A stretch of DNA of 35,708 bases from an uncultured Eubacteriales bacterium (GTDB taxonomy: Bacteria; Bacillota; Clostridia; Oscillospirales; Butyricicoccaceae). The translations under genes were made by a program, and so were the position numbers. Below, piece by piece: positions 23,852-31,593 of the stretch. Each line of letters begins with the position of its first letter. Positions within the stretch are counted from its first letter, which is position 1. The DNA is taken from positions 1 through 35,708 of the forward strand of contig USML01000003.1 in the NCBI GenBank assembly GCA_900555855.1. Reading direction: 5' to 3'. The notes under the pieces were generated by a model. The model had not been told where the DNA came from and searched no databases. It saw only the letters and a list, made by a program, of their open reading frames with translations.

Positions 23852-24607
23852 TTACTGGCCCCACCAGGCGTCGGGCGCGGGGGGCGCGTCGTCGGGCAAA
23901 ACCGCCTCGGCCGGCTGCCAGCCGATGAGGCTGTTGTAATAATTGGCCTGGGTGACGGTCATGTAGGGCTCCAGCCAGATGCCCAGGATGCCCAGCGTCA
24001 GGCCGGACAGCAGCATCCAGCCGAAGAAGGACAGGCACAGGGTGAAGTATTCGCCCTTATGTCCCCGCATCAGCGCCTTGCTCTGGCGGATGGCGTCCAG
24101 GGCGGAAAGCTCCGGATCGTCCAGCATCAGGAAGGTGGCCTGGCTGTAGGAAAGGGCGGCGATGATGCCCGGGATAATCAGCAGAAAGCTCCAGAGCATC
24201 ACGAAAAGGCCGGTGAGCAGATTGAGCACGAAAAAGCGCCAGAACTGGGGGAAGCAGCGAAACAGCTCCTCCGCGCCGCCGGTCTCCTCCTCCCGGGAGA
24301 CCCGCAGGCAGTAGCGGCAGTAGCCCACGGCCACGATGGACAGAAACAGATTGATCAGCATCGTCACCAGCGAGACGCCGGCGCCGGAGGTCTGCATACG
24401 GACGACCAGAGACTCCTGCAGGCCGTCCAGGCTTCCCGTGCGGAAGGCGTTGAGGTAGACCGGGCCCTGGATCACCGCCGTGGGCAGCAGGTTGATCACC
24501 AGCATGAGCAGGGAAAGCAGATAGATCGTGGGGGATTTTTTTGCCATGGCGGCCTTGGCATCCTGCTTCAGGGCGGGCCGCTCATAGGGCTGACGCATTT
24601 GGACCAT
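23852..24607 (-). CDS. DUF975 family membrane protein
   Basis: A 251-residue integral membrane protein with about five helices. Family signs are the N-terminal cytosolic start leading to SPTIYLLSLLMLVINLLP, VGYCRYCLRVSREEE, FVMLWSFLLIIPGIIAALSY and LDAIRQSKALMRGHKGEYF. The last of these is the typical DUF975 motif (S-x-x-x-M-x-G-x-K-x-x-x-F). The C-terminus is a short acidic, Pro-rich tail ending in WWGQ. Function is not known for the family. AAAGGAG precedes the ATG. It is followed by a terminator and lies 70 bases downstream of prfB on the same strand, so it may be read from the prfB promoter. Confidence 0.85.
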   Translation of the reverse strand: MVQMRQPYERPALKQDAKAAMAKKSPTIYLLSLLMLVINLLPTAVIQGPVYLNAFRTGSLDGLQESLVVRMQTSGAGVSLVTMLINLFLSIVAVGYCRYCLRVSREEETGGAEELFRCFPQFWRFFVLNLLTGLFVMLWSFLLIIPGIIAALSYSQATFLMLDDPELSALDAIRQSKALMRGHKGEYFTLCLSFFGWMLLSGLTLGILGIWLEPYMTVTQANYYNSLIGWQPAEAVLPDDAPPAPDAWWGQ

Positions 24608-24677
24608 AGAAAGCTCCTTTCTTATCTTGTGTTATCTATCGGATCGCGGCGAAGGCGCCTGCCCGCGCCGCGCCGGG

Positions 24678-25796
24678 TCACTTTGCCCATTCGCCGGTGG
24701 CGGAGCATTTGAGGTAGGCGTTGATAAAGCCGTCCAGATCGCCGTCCATGACGGCGCCGATGTTGCCGTTTTCAAAGCCGGTGCGATGGTCCTTCACCAG
24801 CGTATAGGGCATGAAGACATAGGAGCGGATCTGGCTGCCCCATTCGATCTTCATCTGGACGCCCTTGATGTCCTCGATCTTGTCCAGATGCTCCCGCTGC
24901 TTGATCTCCATCAGGCGGGATTTCAGCATCTTCATGGCCGTGGCCCGGTTCTGGATCTGGCTCCGCTCCGTCTGGCAGGCGACCACCACGCCGGAGGGGA
25001 TGTGGGTGATGCGGATGGCGGATTCCGTCTTGTTTACATGCTGTCCGCCGGCGCCGGAGGAGCGGTAGGTATCCACCCGCAGGTCCTCCGGGCGGATGTC
25101 GATGTCCACATCGTCGGGCATCTCGGGCATGACCTCCAGCGCCGCAAAGCTGGTCTGCCGGCGGCCGGAGGCGTCGAAGGGCGAGACCCGCACCAGCCGG
25201 TGGACGCCGTTTTCGCTCTTGAGGTAGCCATAGGCATTTTCGCCCTCAATGAGCATTTCCGCGCTCTTCAGGCCGGCGTCCTCACCGTCCAGCTCATCCA
25301 GCATCTTCCATTTGAAGCCCTTGGCGTCGGCCCAGTGCTGATACATCCGCACCAGCATCTGCGTCCAGTCCATGGCCTCCGTTCCGCCGGCGCCGGCGTG
25401 GAAGCTAAGGATGGCGTTGTTGGCGTCGTATTCGCCGGAGAGCAGGGTGGTCAGCGTCTGACGCTCCAGCTCGGCCTCCGTGCGCTTAAAGCCCTCCTGC
25501 ACCTCGGGAAAGAGGCTCTCGTCCTCCATCTCCTCCGCCATTTCGATGGTGGTGACCACATCCTCATACATGGTGGTCAGGGCGGCGTAGTGGGCGGCCT
25601 TGTCCTTCAGCTGCTTGATGCGCTGCAGGACCTTCTGGCTGTTGGCCGGGTCGTCCCAGAAGCCGGGCTCCGCCGACTGCTTTTCCAGCGCGGCGATCTC
25701 CTCCTGGCCCTTGTCCAGATCCAGCGCCTGGCGCAGATCGGAAAGCTTGGGCTTCATATTGTTCAGTTTGAAACGGATATCATCATAAATAAGCAT
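24678..25796 (-). CDS. prfB: Peptide chain release factor 2, single frame
   Basis: A 372-residue RF2 that ends translation at UGA and UAA. The start at 25796 has GGAGGG seven bases upstream and a good promoter behind it; the longer open frame extends into the neighbour. The stop-codon recognition tripeptide SPF is in VSPFDASGRR. The catalytic GGQ is in SSGAGGQHVNKTESAIRI. Most bacterial prfB genes have an in-frame UGA near codon 25 that needs +1 frameshifting. Here the same place (LRQALDLDKG) reads CTG GAT with no UGA, so the protein is made without frameshifting and without that autoregulation. Confidence 0.95.
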   Translation of the reverse strand: MLIYDDIRFKLNNMKPKLSDLRQALDLDKGQEEIAALEKQSAEPGFWDDPANSQKVLQRIKQLKDKAAHYAALTTMYEDVVTTIEMAEEMEDESLFPEVQEGFKRTEAELERQTLTTLLSGEYDANNAILSFHAGAGGTEAMDWTQMLVRMYQHWADAKGFKWKMLDELDGEDAGLKSAEMLIEGENAYGYLKSENGVHRLVRVSPFDASGRRQTSFAALEVMPEMPDDVDIDIRPEDLRVDTYRSSGAGGQHVNKTESAIRITHIPSGVVVACQTERSQIQNRATAMKMLKSRLMEIKQREHLDKIEDIKGVQMKIEWGSQIRSYVFMPYTLVKDHRTGFENGNIGAVMDGDLDGFINAYLKCSATGEWAK

Positions 25797-25817
25797 TGCA
25801 AATCCCTCCAATATGAA

Positions 25818-25846
25818 AGTATAGCATACCGTCCGCCCCTGCGCAA
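25818..25846 (-). promoter_or_regulatory. Predicted prfB promoter
   Basis: On the minus strand TTGCGC (25846-25841), 17 bases, then TATACT (25823-25818) with an extended TG. The start codon is about 22 bases downstream, leaving room for the ribosome-binding site only. Confidence 0.7.
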
Positions 25847-25882
25847 GGGCGAAAAGAAAAGAAAGCGGGCGCTTTTCGGGCT

Positions 25883-26485
25883 TCAGAAATTGAACTTCTG
25901 CAAAACGGCGCCCTGCTGGTCGATGGAGGCGCAGCCCAGCTGGATCAGGGAATAGCAGCCCTGATGAAAGTAAAACCGGGGAGCCGCTTCCATGGGCAGG
26001 CCCAGAAGATAGGTCACGGCGAAGCACAGCGGCCCGTTGTGGGCGAAGATGGCGCAGTCCTCTCCCTTTGCCACGATGGCGTCCAGCGCCCGGGCCACCC
26101 GGGGCGCCATGCCCGTGTCGTAGGGCTCGCCCTCCAGCGGCGGCGTATGGACCCAGTCCGCCAGCAGCTTTTCCAGATAATCCGGCATCCGCTGGCGGAT
26201 CTCCGCCACGGAAAGCGGCTCCAAAAGCCCCATGTACTGCTCCTGCAGGTCAGATACCATGACCCGGGGCACCTCCTCCCGGGCGGAGAGGGCGATGCGG
26301 CAGGTGTCGGCGGCCCGCTGCAGCGGGCTGTAATAGGCGGCGGCAAGGGGGATGTCCCGCAGCTTTTGCCCCACCTGGGCGGCCTGCTGCCGGCCCAGCT
26401 CCGTCAGGGGCAGGTCGCTGCGGCCATACCAGAGGTCTTTCACATTGCCTTCGGACTGGCCGTGGCGGATCAGATAGAGCTTCAT
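25883..26485 (-). CDS. Histidine phosphatase (phosphoglycerate-mutase-like)
   Basis: A 200-residue cytosolic phosphatase of the histidine phosphatase superfamily. The phospho-accepting His is in LIRHGQSEGN at the N-terminus. The conserved arginine region is YYSPLQRAADTCRIAL and the second catalytic His is in IFAHNGP. The group includes alpha-ribazole phosphatase, phosphoserine phosphatase and broad-specificity phosphatases, and the sequence by eye does not decide the substrate. AAAGGAG precedes the ATG. It lies 41 bases downstream of recG, and a promoter-like pair overlaps the recG end. Confidence 0.85.
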   Translation of the reverse strand: MKLYLIRHGQSEGNVKDLWYGRSDLPLTELGRQQAAQVGQKLRDIPLAAAYYSPLQRAADTCRIALSAREEVPRVMVSDLQEQYMGLLEPLSVAEIRQRMPDYLEKLLADWVHTPPLEGEPYDTGMAPRVARALDAIVAKGEDCAIFAHNGPLCFAVTYLLGLPMEAAPRFYFHQGCYSLIQLGCASIDQQGAVLQKFNF

Positions 26486-26502
26486 AGGGCGTTTCTCCTT
26501 TA

Positions 26503-26530
26503 TTTATAAGCGTCAATTAGCAAGCGTCAA
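26503..26530 (-). promoter_or_regulatory. Predicted promoter of the histidine phosphatase, overlapping the recG stop
   Basis: On the minus strand TTGACG (26530-26525), 16 bases, then TATAAA (26508-26503). The -35 contains the recG stop codon. It would give a leader of about 10 bases. Confidence 0.5.
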
Positions 26531-26532
26531 TT
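26508..26532. repeat. Short tandem direct repeat at the recG 3' end
   Basis: AAGCGTCAATT occurs at 26508-26518 and again at 26522-26532, a 14-base period. The second copy includes the recG stop codon, so the repeat looks like a local duplication of the gene end that also made a -35 box. Confidence 0.6.
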
Positions 26533-28578
26533 CATGGAATCGGCCAGCGTCTTATCTGCCGCCGCCTGGACCCGCCGGGCCAGCAGCGGATAGCCGGAAA
26601 GCTCCGGATCCCGGGCGAGAAGCGTCTCGGCGCTCTGCCGGGCGGCCTCCAGAATGTTCAGGTCGGCGGCCAGATCTGCGATCTGAAAGACGGGCAGGCC
26701 GTGCTGCCGGCTGCCGAAAAAGTCGCCGGGCCCCCGCAGCCGCAGGTCCTCCTCGGCGATCTGAAAGCCGTCGTTGGTGCGGCAGAGAACGGAAAGGCGC
26801 TGCCGGGCGGTCTCGCCGCTGTCGCCGCACATCAGGAAGCAATAGCTCTGGCGGCTGCCCCGGCCGACCCGGCCCCGCAGCTGGTGCAGCTGGCTCAGGC
26901 CAAACAGACCGGCGTTTTCCACGATCATCAGCGTGGCGTTGGGCACATTGACCCCCACCTCCACCACCGTGGTACACACCAGAACATCCAGCTCCCGCCG
27001 GAGAAAGGCCTCCATCACCGCGTCCTTTTCCGCGGCCTTCATGCGGCCGTGGAGCAGCCCTGCCCGCAGCCCGGGCAGCTGCTGGCGCAGCCGGTCCAGA
27101 TAGGCGGCGGCCGCCTGCTTTTCCTGCTGGGGCGCGCCGTCCTTTTCCTCGATGAGGGGACAGACGATATAGGCCTGCCCGCCCTCCGCCGCCTGCCGCT
27201 GCAGAAAGCCGTAAAGATCCTGCCGCCGGTCCTCCGGCAGGGCGAAGGTGCGGATGGGCTGACGCCCCGGGGGCAGCTGGTCCAGAATGGAAACATCCAG
27301 ATCGCCGTAAAGGATCAGCGTCAGCGTCCGGGGGATGGGCGTGGCAGACATGGCCAGAAGATGCGCCCCGGCAGAGCGCTGACCCAGCGCTGCCCGCTGG
27401 CGCACGCCGAAGCGGTGCTGCTCGTCCACCACCGTCAGGGCGGCGTGGGGCAGGGAGATCCCGCTCTGGATCAGGGCATGGGTGCCGCAGAGCACCAGCG
27501 GCCCGCCCTCCTGCGCCAGCGAAAGGATCCGCCGCCGCTCCGGCGCGGAGGTGCTGCCGCAGAGCAGCTCCACCGGGATCCCAAAGGGGGAGAGCAGCTG
27601 CCGGAAAGTCTGTTCATGCTGCCGGGCCAGAAGCTCCGTGGGGGCCATGATCACCGCCTGCTGGCCGTTTTGACAGGTCAGCCAGGCGCAGGCCGCCGCC
27701 ACCAGCGTCTTGCCGGAGCCCACATCGCCCTGCAAAAGCCGGTTCATCCGGTGGCCGGAGCAGAGATCGTCGAAGCATTGCGCCGTGGCCCGGCGCTGGG
27801 CGCCGGTGGGGGCATAGGGCAGGCTGCGGAAAAATTCCTCCGGGTCAAACCGGGTCAGCGCCGCGCCGGGAGCGCGGGAAGCCTCCCGCTTGAGCCGCTG
27901 GCCCGCCAGACAGAAGGTGAAAAGCTCCTCAAAGATCAGCCGCCGCCGGGCCTGACGCACATCCTCCGGCGCGGCGGGAAAGTGGATGCCCGAAAAGGCC
28001 TGCTCCGGGGAGCACAGCCGGTATTGTTCCAAAAGCGACCGCGGCAGCGGCTCCAGAAAATGCCCCGAAGCCTGCTCCAGCGCTTCCGCGATCCAGCGGC
28101 GCAGCTGGTTCTGGCTCAGCTCGCCGGGGTGGGGATAGACGGGCAGCAGCCGCCCCGCCAGCCGCTGCGCCCCGAAGCGCTCGTAGCTGGGGTTGACCAT
28201 GCCGAAGGTGCGGCCCACCCGCTCCGGCCGGCCGAAAAAGATATAGTCCTGCCCGGTCTCCAGATGGAGATAGGGCTGGTTGAAAAAGGTCAGGAACAAA
28301 ACGCCCGTCTCGTCTGCCGCCCGGGCCCGGATCATGGCCTTGCCGCCGGGCAGGCGGGAGCTTACCGGCGGCTCCGTCAGCATGGCGCGGACGCACACCG
28401 CCTCCCCCTCCTGCAGCTGCGCCACGGGGCGGAAGCTTCGCCGGTCCTCATAATCCCGGGGGAAATAGGCCAGCAGATCGCCCACGGAAAAAAGGCCCAG
28501 CCGGTTCAGCTGAGCCAAACGCTGGGGCCCTACGCCGGAAAGCGCGGAAAGGGGCCCCTCCAGCCGGTCCTCCGTCAT
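26527..28578 (-). CDS. recG: ATP-dependent DNA helicase RecG
   Basis: A 683-residue helicase that remodels stalled replication forks and branch-migrates Holliday junctions. The N-terminal wedge/OB domain has GVGPQRLAQLNRLGLFSVGD and LLAYFPRDYEDR. Helicase motifs are GDVGSGKT (Walker A, about 282), APTELLARQH, the DEQH box (VVDEQHRFGVRQR, about 383), SATPIPRTL, VCTTVVEVGVNVPNA and QLRGRVGRG. Length fits the family. Its ATG lies inside the end of lexA (4-base overlap), so it is translated with lexA and should share the lexA promoter. This would place recG under SOS control. Confidence 0.96.
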   Translation of the reverse strand: MTEDRLEGPLSALSGVGPQRLAQLNRLGLFSVGDLLAYFPRDYEDRRSFRPVAQLQEGEAVCVRAMLTEPPVSSRLPGGKAMIRARAADETGVLFLTFFNQPYLHLETGQDYIFFGRPERVGRTFGMVNPSYERFGAQRLAGRLLPVYPHPGELSQNQLRRWIAEALEQASGHFLEPLPRSLLEQYRLCSPEQAFSGIHFPAAPEDVRQARRRLIFEELFTFCLAGQRLKREASRAPGAALTRFDPEEFFRSLPYAPTGAQRRATAQCFDDLCSGHRMNRLLQGDVGSGKTLVAAACAWLTCQNGQQAVIMAPTELLARQHEQTFRQLLSPFGIPVELLCGSTSAPERRRILSLAQEGGPLVLCGTHALIQSGISLPHAALTVVDEQHRFGVRQRAALGQRSAGAHLLAMSATPIPRTLTLILYGDLDVSILDQLPPGRQPIRTFALPEDRRQDLYGFLQRQAAEGGQAYIVCPLIEEKDGAPQQEKQAAAAYLDRLRQQLPGLRAGLLHGRMKAAEKDAVMEAFLRRELDVLVCTTVVEVGVNVPNATLMIVENAGLFGLSQLHQLRGRVGRGSRQSYCFLMCGDSGETARQRLSVLCRTNDGFQIAEEDLRLRGPGDFFGSRQHGLPVFQIADLAADLNILEAARQSAETLLARDPELSGYPLLARRVQAAADKTLADSMN

Positions 28579-29168
28579 ACCCTTGGCCGGTAGAGGGAGA
28601 TCACCAGGCCCAGGATCTGACAGTGGGTGCCGTCGATGGGGTCAAAGGCCGGGTTTTCCGGCAGCAGCCAGACCCCGTCCCTTGCCAGCCGCAGACGCTT
28701 CACCGTGGCCTCGTCCTCCAGAAGGGCCACCACGATCTGCCCGGAAAGGGCCGTGTTCTGCCGGCGGACCAGGACGATATCGCCGTCTAAAATGCCGGCG
28801 CCCACCATGCTCTCGCCCCGGACCTGCAGGGCAAACATCTCCCCCTGCTCCGGCCCGTCGTAGGGGACATAGCCCAGCGTGTCCTCCTGGGCCAGGATGG
28901 GCAGGCCCGCCGTCACCGTGCCCAAAACTGGAACGCTGCGGAAGGCTGCGCCGCTGCCGCCCTTGACGGAGAGGGCGCGGGTCTTGTGGTCACTCTTTTC
29001 CAGATAGCCGCCCTCCTGCAGGATCTTCAGGTGGCTGTGGACCGTGGAGGGGGAGCGCAGGCCCACGGCGTCGCAGATCTCCCGCACGGTGGGGGGATAG
29101 CCGTTGGCCCGGGTGGAATCCGTCACAAACTCCAGAATGCGCTGCCGCATGGGGCTGAGCTGTTTCAT
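28575..29168 (-). CDS. lexA: LexA repressor
   Basis: A 197-residue SOS repressor that blocks DNA-repair genes until RecA filaments trigger its self-cleavage. The N-terminal winged helix is at about 1-65 (MRQRILEFVTDSTRANGYPP, VREICDAVGLRSPSTVHSHL). The cleavage site is Ala87-Gly88 in TVTAGLP. The catalytic dyad is Ser120 (VRGESMVGAGI) and Lys157 (EDEATVKRLR). The ATG at 29168 is chosen over GTG 29177 because GAGGTG lies six bases before it. It is the first gene of the lexA-recG pair, and an operator-like palindrome overlaps its promoter. Confidence 0.96.
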   Translation of the reverse strand: MKQLSPMRQRILEFVTDSTRANGYPPTVREICDAVGLRSPSTVHSHLKILQEGGYLEKSDHKTRALSVKGGSGAAFRSVPVLGTVTAGLPILAQEDTLGYVPYDGPEQGEMFALQVRGESMVGAGILDGDIVLVRRQNTALSGQIVVALLEDEATVKRLRLARDGVWLLPENPAFDPIDGTHCQILGLVISLYRPRV

Positions 29169-29206
29169 ACAAAGCACCTCACAGGGATGTTTCCTGATTT
29201 TTTAAT
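29169..29206 (-). other. lexA 5' untranslated region
   Basis: A short AT-rich leader between the lexA -10 box and its start codon. It holds the ribosome-binding site GAGGTG and no other signal. Confidence 0.6.
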
Positions 29207-29235
29207 AGTATAGCACAGATGTTTCCAAAAAGCAA
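29207..29235 (-). promoter_or_regulatory. lexA promoter
   Basis: On the minus strand TTGCTT (29235-29230), 17 bases, TATACT (29212-29207) with an extended TG. The start codon is about 39 bases downstream of the -10. Confidence 0.75.
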
Positions 29236-29246
29236 ACATTTGTTTG
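29233..29246. promoter_or_regulatory. LexA operator-like palindrome
   Basis: CAAACA-TT-TGTTTG on the plus strand: perfect 6-base arms with a 2-base centre. It resembles the Firmicutes SOS box (GAAC-N4-GTTC) with A/T in the outer position. It overlaps the -35 of lexA, the expected place for autorepression. Confidence 0.65.
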
Positions 29247-29307
29247 ACAAAACTTTGCCGGAAGCAAAGCCGGGACCGATTTTTGCATTTGCCGCGGTTT
29301 TGCAGGG

Positions 29308-29344
29308 AAAAACGGCGAAAAAATCGGAAAAAACCGGGAAAAAA
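29308..29344. promoter_or_regulatory. Four helically phased A-tracts upstream of the S10 promoter
   Basis: A-runs at 29308-29312, 29318-29323, 29328-29333 and 29339-29344. Their centres are 10 to 11 bases apart, so they face one side of the helix. The last ends four bases before the -35 box. Such DNA is intrinsically curved and sits where UP elements act. Confidence 0.8.
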
Positions 29345-29347
29345 GGC

Positions 29348-29376
29348 TTGACTTTCGCCCCGGGGGGTGATATGCT
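29348..29376 (+). promoter_or_regulatory. Promoter of the S10 ribosomal-protein operon
   Basis: TTGACT (29348-29353), a 17-base spacer, TATGCT (29371-29376). Transcription should start near 29384, leaving a leader of about 410 nucleotides before rpsJ. Confidence 0.8.
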
Positions 29377-29383
29377 GATAAAG

Positions 29384-29791
29384 CGCCTGAAAGGGCGTAT
29401 TATGCCTGTATGTCGTGATACAGGCAGCGAGGAAGCCGGAGATTGCCGCCGCAGGCGGGTAACTTCGGTGGAGTAAGTCCGACAATCGGGCGGCACAGAA
29501 AGCTGCGTTCCTATCGTCCTGCTTCACAGGCAGGCCGGAACGGAGGTCATGCCCTTGCGGCAAGACAATAGGAATGCTGAAGACGCGCGAATGTTCCCCG
29601 CAAGCCGCGGAACTGCCGGTCAGGGATCGGCAAGCCCGGTGGGAACCAATTTGCGCCTTAACGCCGGACGGATGTTTGTATCGCCGGTTTCATTTATTGG
29701 AACAGGACGATACACACGGATGCGTGGCGAGCTTTCGGCCGTACAATGTCACCTCACGAGAAAAACATTGTATGAAAAAGGAGAACCAACT
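29384..29791 (+). ncRNA. Long structured 5' leader of the S10 operon (unidentified RNA)
   Basis: No ribosomal or other protein is encoded here. Hairpins in order: CGCC/GGCG (29384-29397); GCCTGTAT/ATACAGGC (29404-29425); TGCCGCC/GGCGGCA (29444-29495). A long helix follows, TTCCTAT plus GTC (29508-29518) with GAC plus ATAGGAA (29564-29574), enclosing smaller stems CCTGC/GCAGG and TGCC/GGCA. Next are GTATCG/CGATAC (29678-29713) and TACAATGT/ACATTGTA (29742-29772) just before the ribosome-binding site. It could bind a ribosomal protein or be an independent RNA. It does not match any riboswitch class I can recognise by eye. Confidence 0.55.
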
Positions 29792-30103
29792 ATGGCAGAC
29801 ATGCAGAACATGCGGATCAGACTGAAGGCCTATGACCACACCGTCATCGACCAGGCCGCCGCCAAGATCGTTGAGACCGCCAAGCGCACCGGCGCCGAGG
29901 TCTCCGGCCCCATCCCCCTGCCCACCGACAAGAAGGTGGTCACCATCCTGCGCGCCGTCCATAAGTATAAGGAAAGCCGCGAGCAGTTTGAGCGCCGCAC
30001 CCACAAGCGCCTGATCGACATCAAGAACCCCGCCCAGAAGACCGTGGAAGCCCTGATGAACCTGGACCTGCCCGCCGGCGTGGAGATCGAGATCAAGCTG
30101 TAA
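29792..30103 (+). CDS. rpsJ: Ribosomal protein S10
   Basis: A 103-residue 30S head protein that also acts as NusE in transcription antitermination. The translation [20 protein letters not shown], then [30 protein letters not shown] and [13 protein letters not shown] is typical. The start at 29792 has AAAAGGAGA upstream; the longer open frame runs back into the leader. It is the first gene of the S10 operon, behind the long leader and strong promoter. Two extra residues (AD) precede the usual start MQNMRIRLK. Confidence 0.98.
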   Translation: MADMQNMRIRLKAYDHTVIDQAAAKIVETAKRTGAEVSGPIPLPTDKKVVTILRAVHKYKESREQFERRTHKRLIDIKNPAQKTVEALMNLDLPAGVEIEIKL

Positions 30104-30130
30104 GCCCCATTCATTATTTAAGTCAGCACC

Positions 30131-30150
30131 CTTGCTTCGCGAGAAGCAGG
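30131..30150 (+). promoter_or_regulatory. Intercistronic hairpin with GNRA loop before rplC
   Basis: CTTGCTTC / GAAGCAGG with a GCGA tetraloop. Further pairings (GGAG/CTCC and AGTAC/GTACT, about 30171-30204) lie before the rplC ribosome-binding site. The 125-base gap is long for this operon. A processing or regulatory site is possible. Confidence 0.5.
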
Positions 30151-30228
30151 TTATGTTGAGAAGCGAAGGCGGAGTACCGTTACTGCTCCGTACTACTGAC
30201 CAACCACTAACTGCAAGGAGGAAATAAC

Positions 30229-30948
30229 GTGCAGAAAGCAATCATCGGAAAGAAAGTCGGCATGACCCAGATCTTTGACGAAAAGGGCAATGTGATCCCC
30301 GTTACCGTCATCGAAGCCGGCCCCTGCACCGTGGTGCAGAAGAAGACTGTGGAAAACGACGGCTATGCTTCCGTCCAGCTGGGCTTTGAAGACCTGGCGG
30401 ACAAGAAGACCACCAAGCCCCAGAAGGGCCACTTTGAAAAGGCCGGCGTTTCCGCCAAGAAGTACCTGAAGGAGTTCCGCCTGGAGAAGGCTGCCGAGAT
30501 GAATGTCGGCGATGTGGTCAAGGCGGATGTCTTTGCCGCCGGCGACAAGATCGACGTCATCGGCACCAGCAAGGGCAAGGGCTATGCCGGCGTGGTCAAG
30601 CGCTGGAACGCCCATGTTCAGTGCCATTCCCACGGCGTTGGCCCTGTCCACCGCAGCGTGGGCTCCATGGGCGCCAACACCGATCCTTCCCGCGTCATGC
30701 CCGGCAAGAAGATGGCCGGCCATCTGGGCGCCGAGCAGGTCACCGTCCAGAACCTGGAAGTGGTGAAGGTGGACGCCGAGGCCAACATGATCGCCATCCG
30801 CGGCGCCGTCCCCGGCCCCAAGGGCTCTGTGGTCTTTCTCAAGAACACTGTGAAGAACATCAAGGTCAAGCATGCCGACGCCGGCATCAGCAAGAACCCG
30901 CAGAAGGCTTCCGGACGCAATCCGCAGAAGGCCTCTGCAAGAAGCTAA
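30229..30948 (+). CDS. rplC: Ribosomal protein L3 with C-terminal extension
   Basis: A 239-residue early-assembly 50S protein. It begins at a GTG (30229) with AAGGAGG seven bases upstream. Family motifs are [64 protein letters not shown] and [10 protein letters not shown], with [19 protein letters not shown] near the end of the core. Usual L3 is about 205-215 residues. Here a basic tail of roughly 25 residues follows, containing NPQKAS twice. Confidence 0.97.
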   Translation: MQKAIIGKKVGMTQIFDEKGNVIPVTVIEAGPCTVVQKKTVENDGYASVQLGFEDLADKKTTKPQKGHFEKAGVSAKKYLKEFRLEKAAEMNVGDVVKADVFAAGDKIDVIGTSKGKGYAGVVKRWNAHVQCHSHGVGPVHRSVGSMGANTDPSRVMPGKKMAGHLGAEQVTVQNLEVVKVDAEANMIAIRGAVPGPKGSVVFLKNTVKNIKVKHADAGISKNPQKASGRNPQKASARS

Positions 30949-30966
30949 TGGGGAGGAGGAAATACA

Positions 30967-31593
30967 ATGCCTAAGACTAATGTAGTAGATATGACCGGCA
31001 AGATCGTCGGTGAGATCGAACTCAATGACAGCGTATTCGGCATCGAGCCCAACATGGCCGTTGTTCACGCCGATGTGAAGTGCTATCTGGCCAATCAGCG
31101 TCACGGAACCCAGAGCACGCTGACCCGCGCCGAGGTTTCCGGCGGCGGCAGAAAGCCCCGTCGTCAGAAGGGCTCCGGCTGCGCCCGTCAGGGCTCGACC
31201 CGCGCTCCCCAGTGGACGCACGGCGGCATCGCCCTGGGCCCCAAGCCCCGGGATTACAGCTACAGCCTGAACCGCAAGGCCAAGAAGCTGGCCATCGTCA
31301 GCGCCCTCAGCGCCAAGACCGCCGCCGGCGATCTGATCGTTGTGGACAATATCGCGCTGGGCGAGGTCAAGACCCGGAATATGGTCCAGTTCCTGAAGGC
31401 CGTCGGCGCCGAGGGCAAGGCCCTGGTCATGACCAACAATGTGGAAAAGAATGTGGTCCTCTCCGCCCGCAATATCCCCGGCGTCCAGACCACCTTCTCC
31501 GGCGTGTTCTGCGTCTATGACATCCTGAAGGCTGACAAGCTGGTCTTCGACAAGGCCGCTGTGGAAAAGATCCAGGAGGTATACGCCAAATGA
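30967..31593 (+). CDS. rplD: Ribosomal protein L4
   Basis: A 208-residue 50S exit-tunnel protein; in E. coli it also represses its own S10 operon. The tunnel loop carries [20 protein letters not shown] and [12 protein letters not shown], the family hallmark. Later motifs are [17 protein letters not shown] and [30 protein letters not shown] lies before the ATG. The stop overlaps the rplW start (ATGA). Whether L4 also controls the unusual leader here is unknown. Confidence 0.98.
   Translation: MPKTNVVDMTGKIVGEIELNDSVFGIEPNMAVVHADVKCYLANQRHGTQSTLTRAEVSGGGRKPRRQKGSGCARQGSTRAPQWTHGGIALGPKPRDYSYSLNRKAKKLAIVSALSAKTAAGDLIVVDNIALGEVKTRNMVQFLKAVGAEGKALVMTNNVEKNVVLSARNIPGVQTTFSGVFCVYDILKADKLVFDKAAVEKIQEVYAK

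Noticed and set aside
29426-29510. RNase P RNA
   Set aside because: GAGGAAG and GGCACAGAAA recall RNase P conserved blocks, but the invariant GAGGAAAGTCC and the other universal blocks are missing.
29384-29791. A protein-coding extension of rpsJ starting near 29549
   Set aside because: S10 length and ribosome-binding site support 29792; the upstream translation has no similarity to S10.
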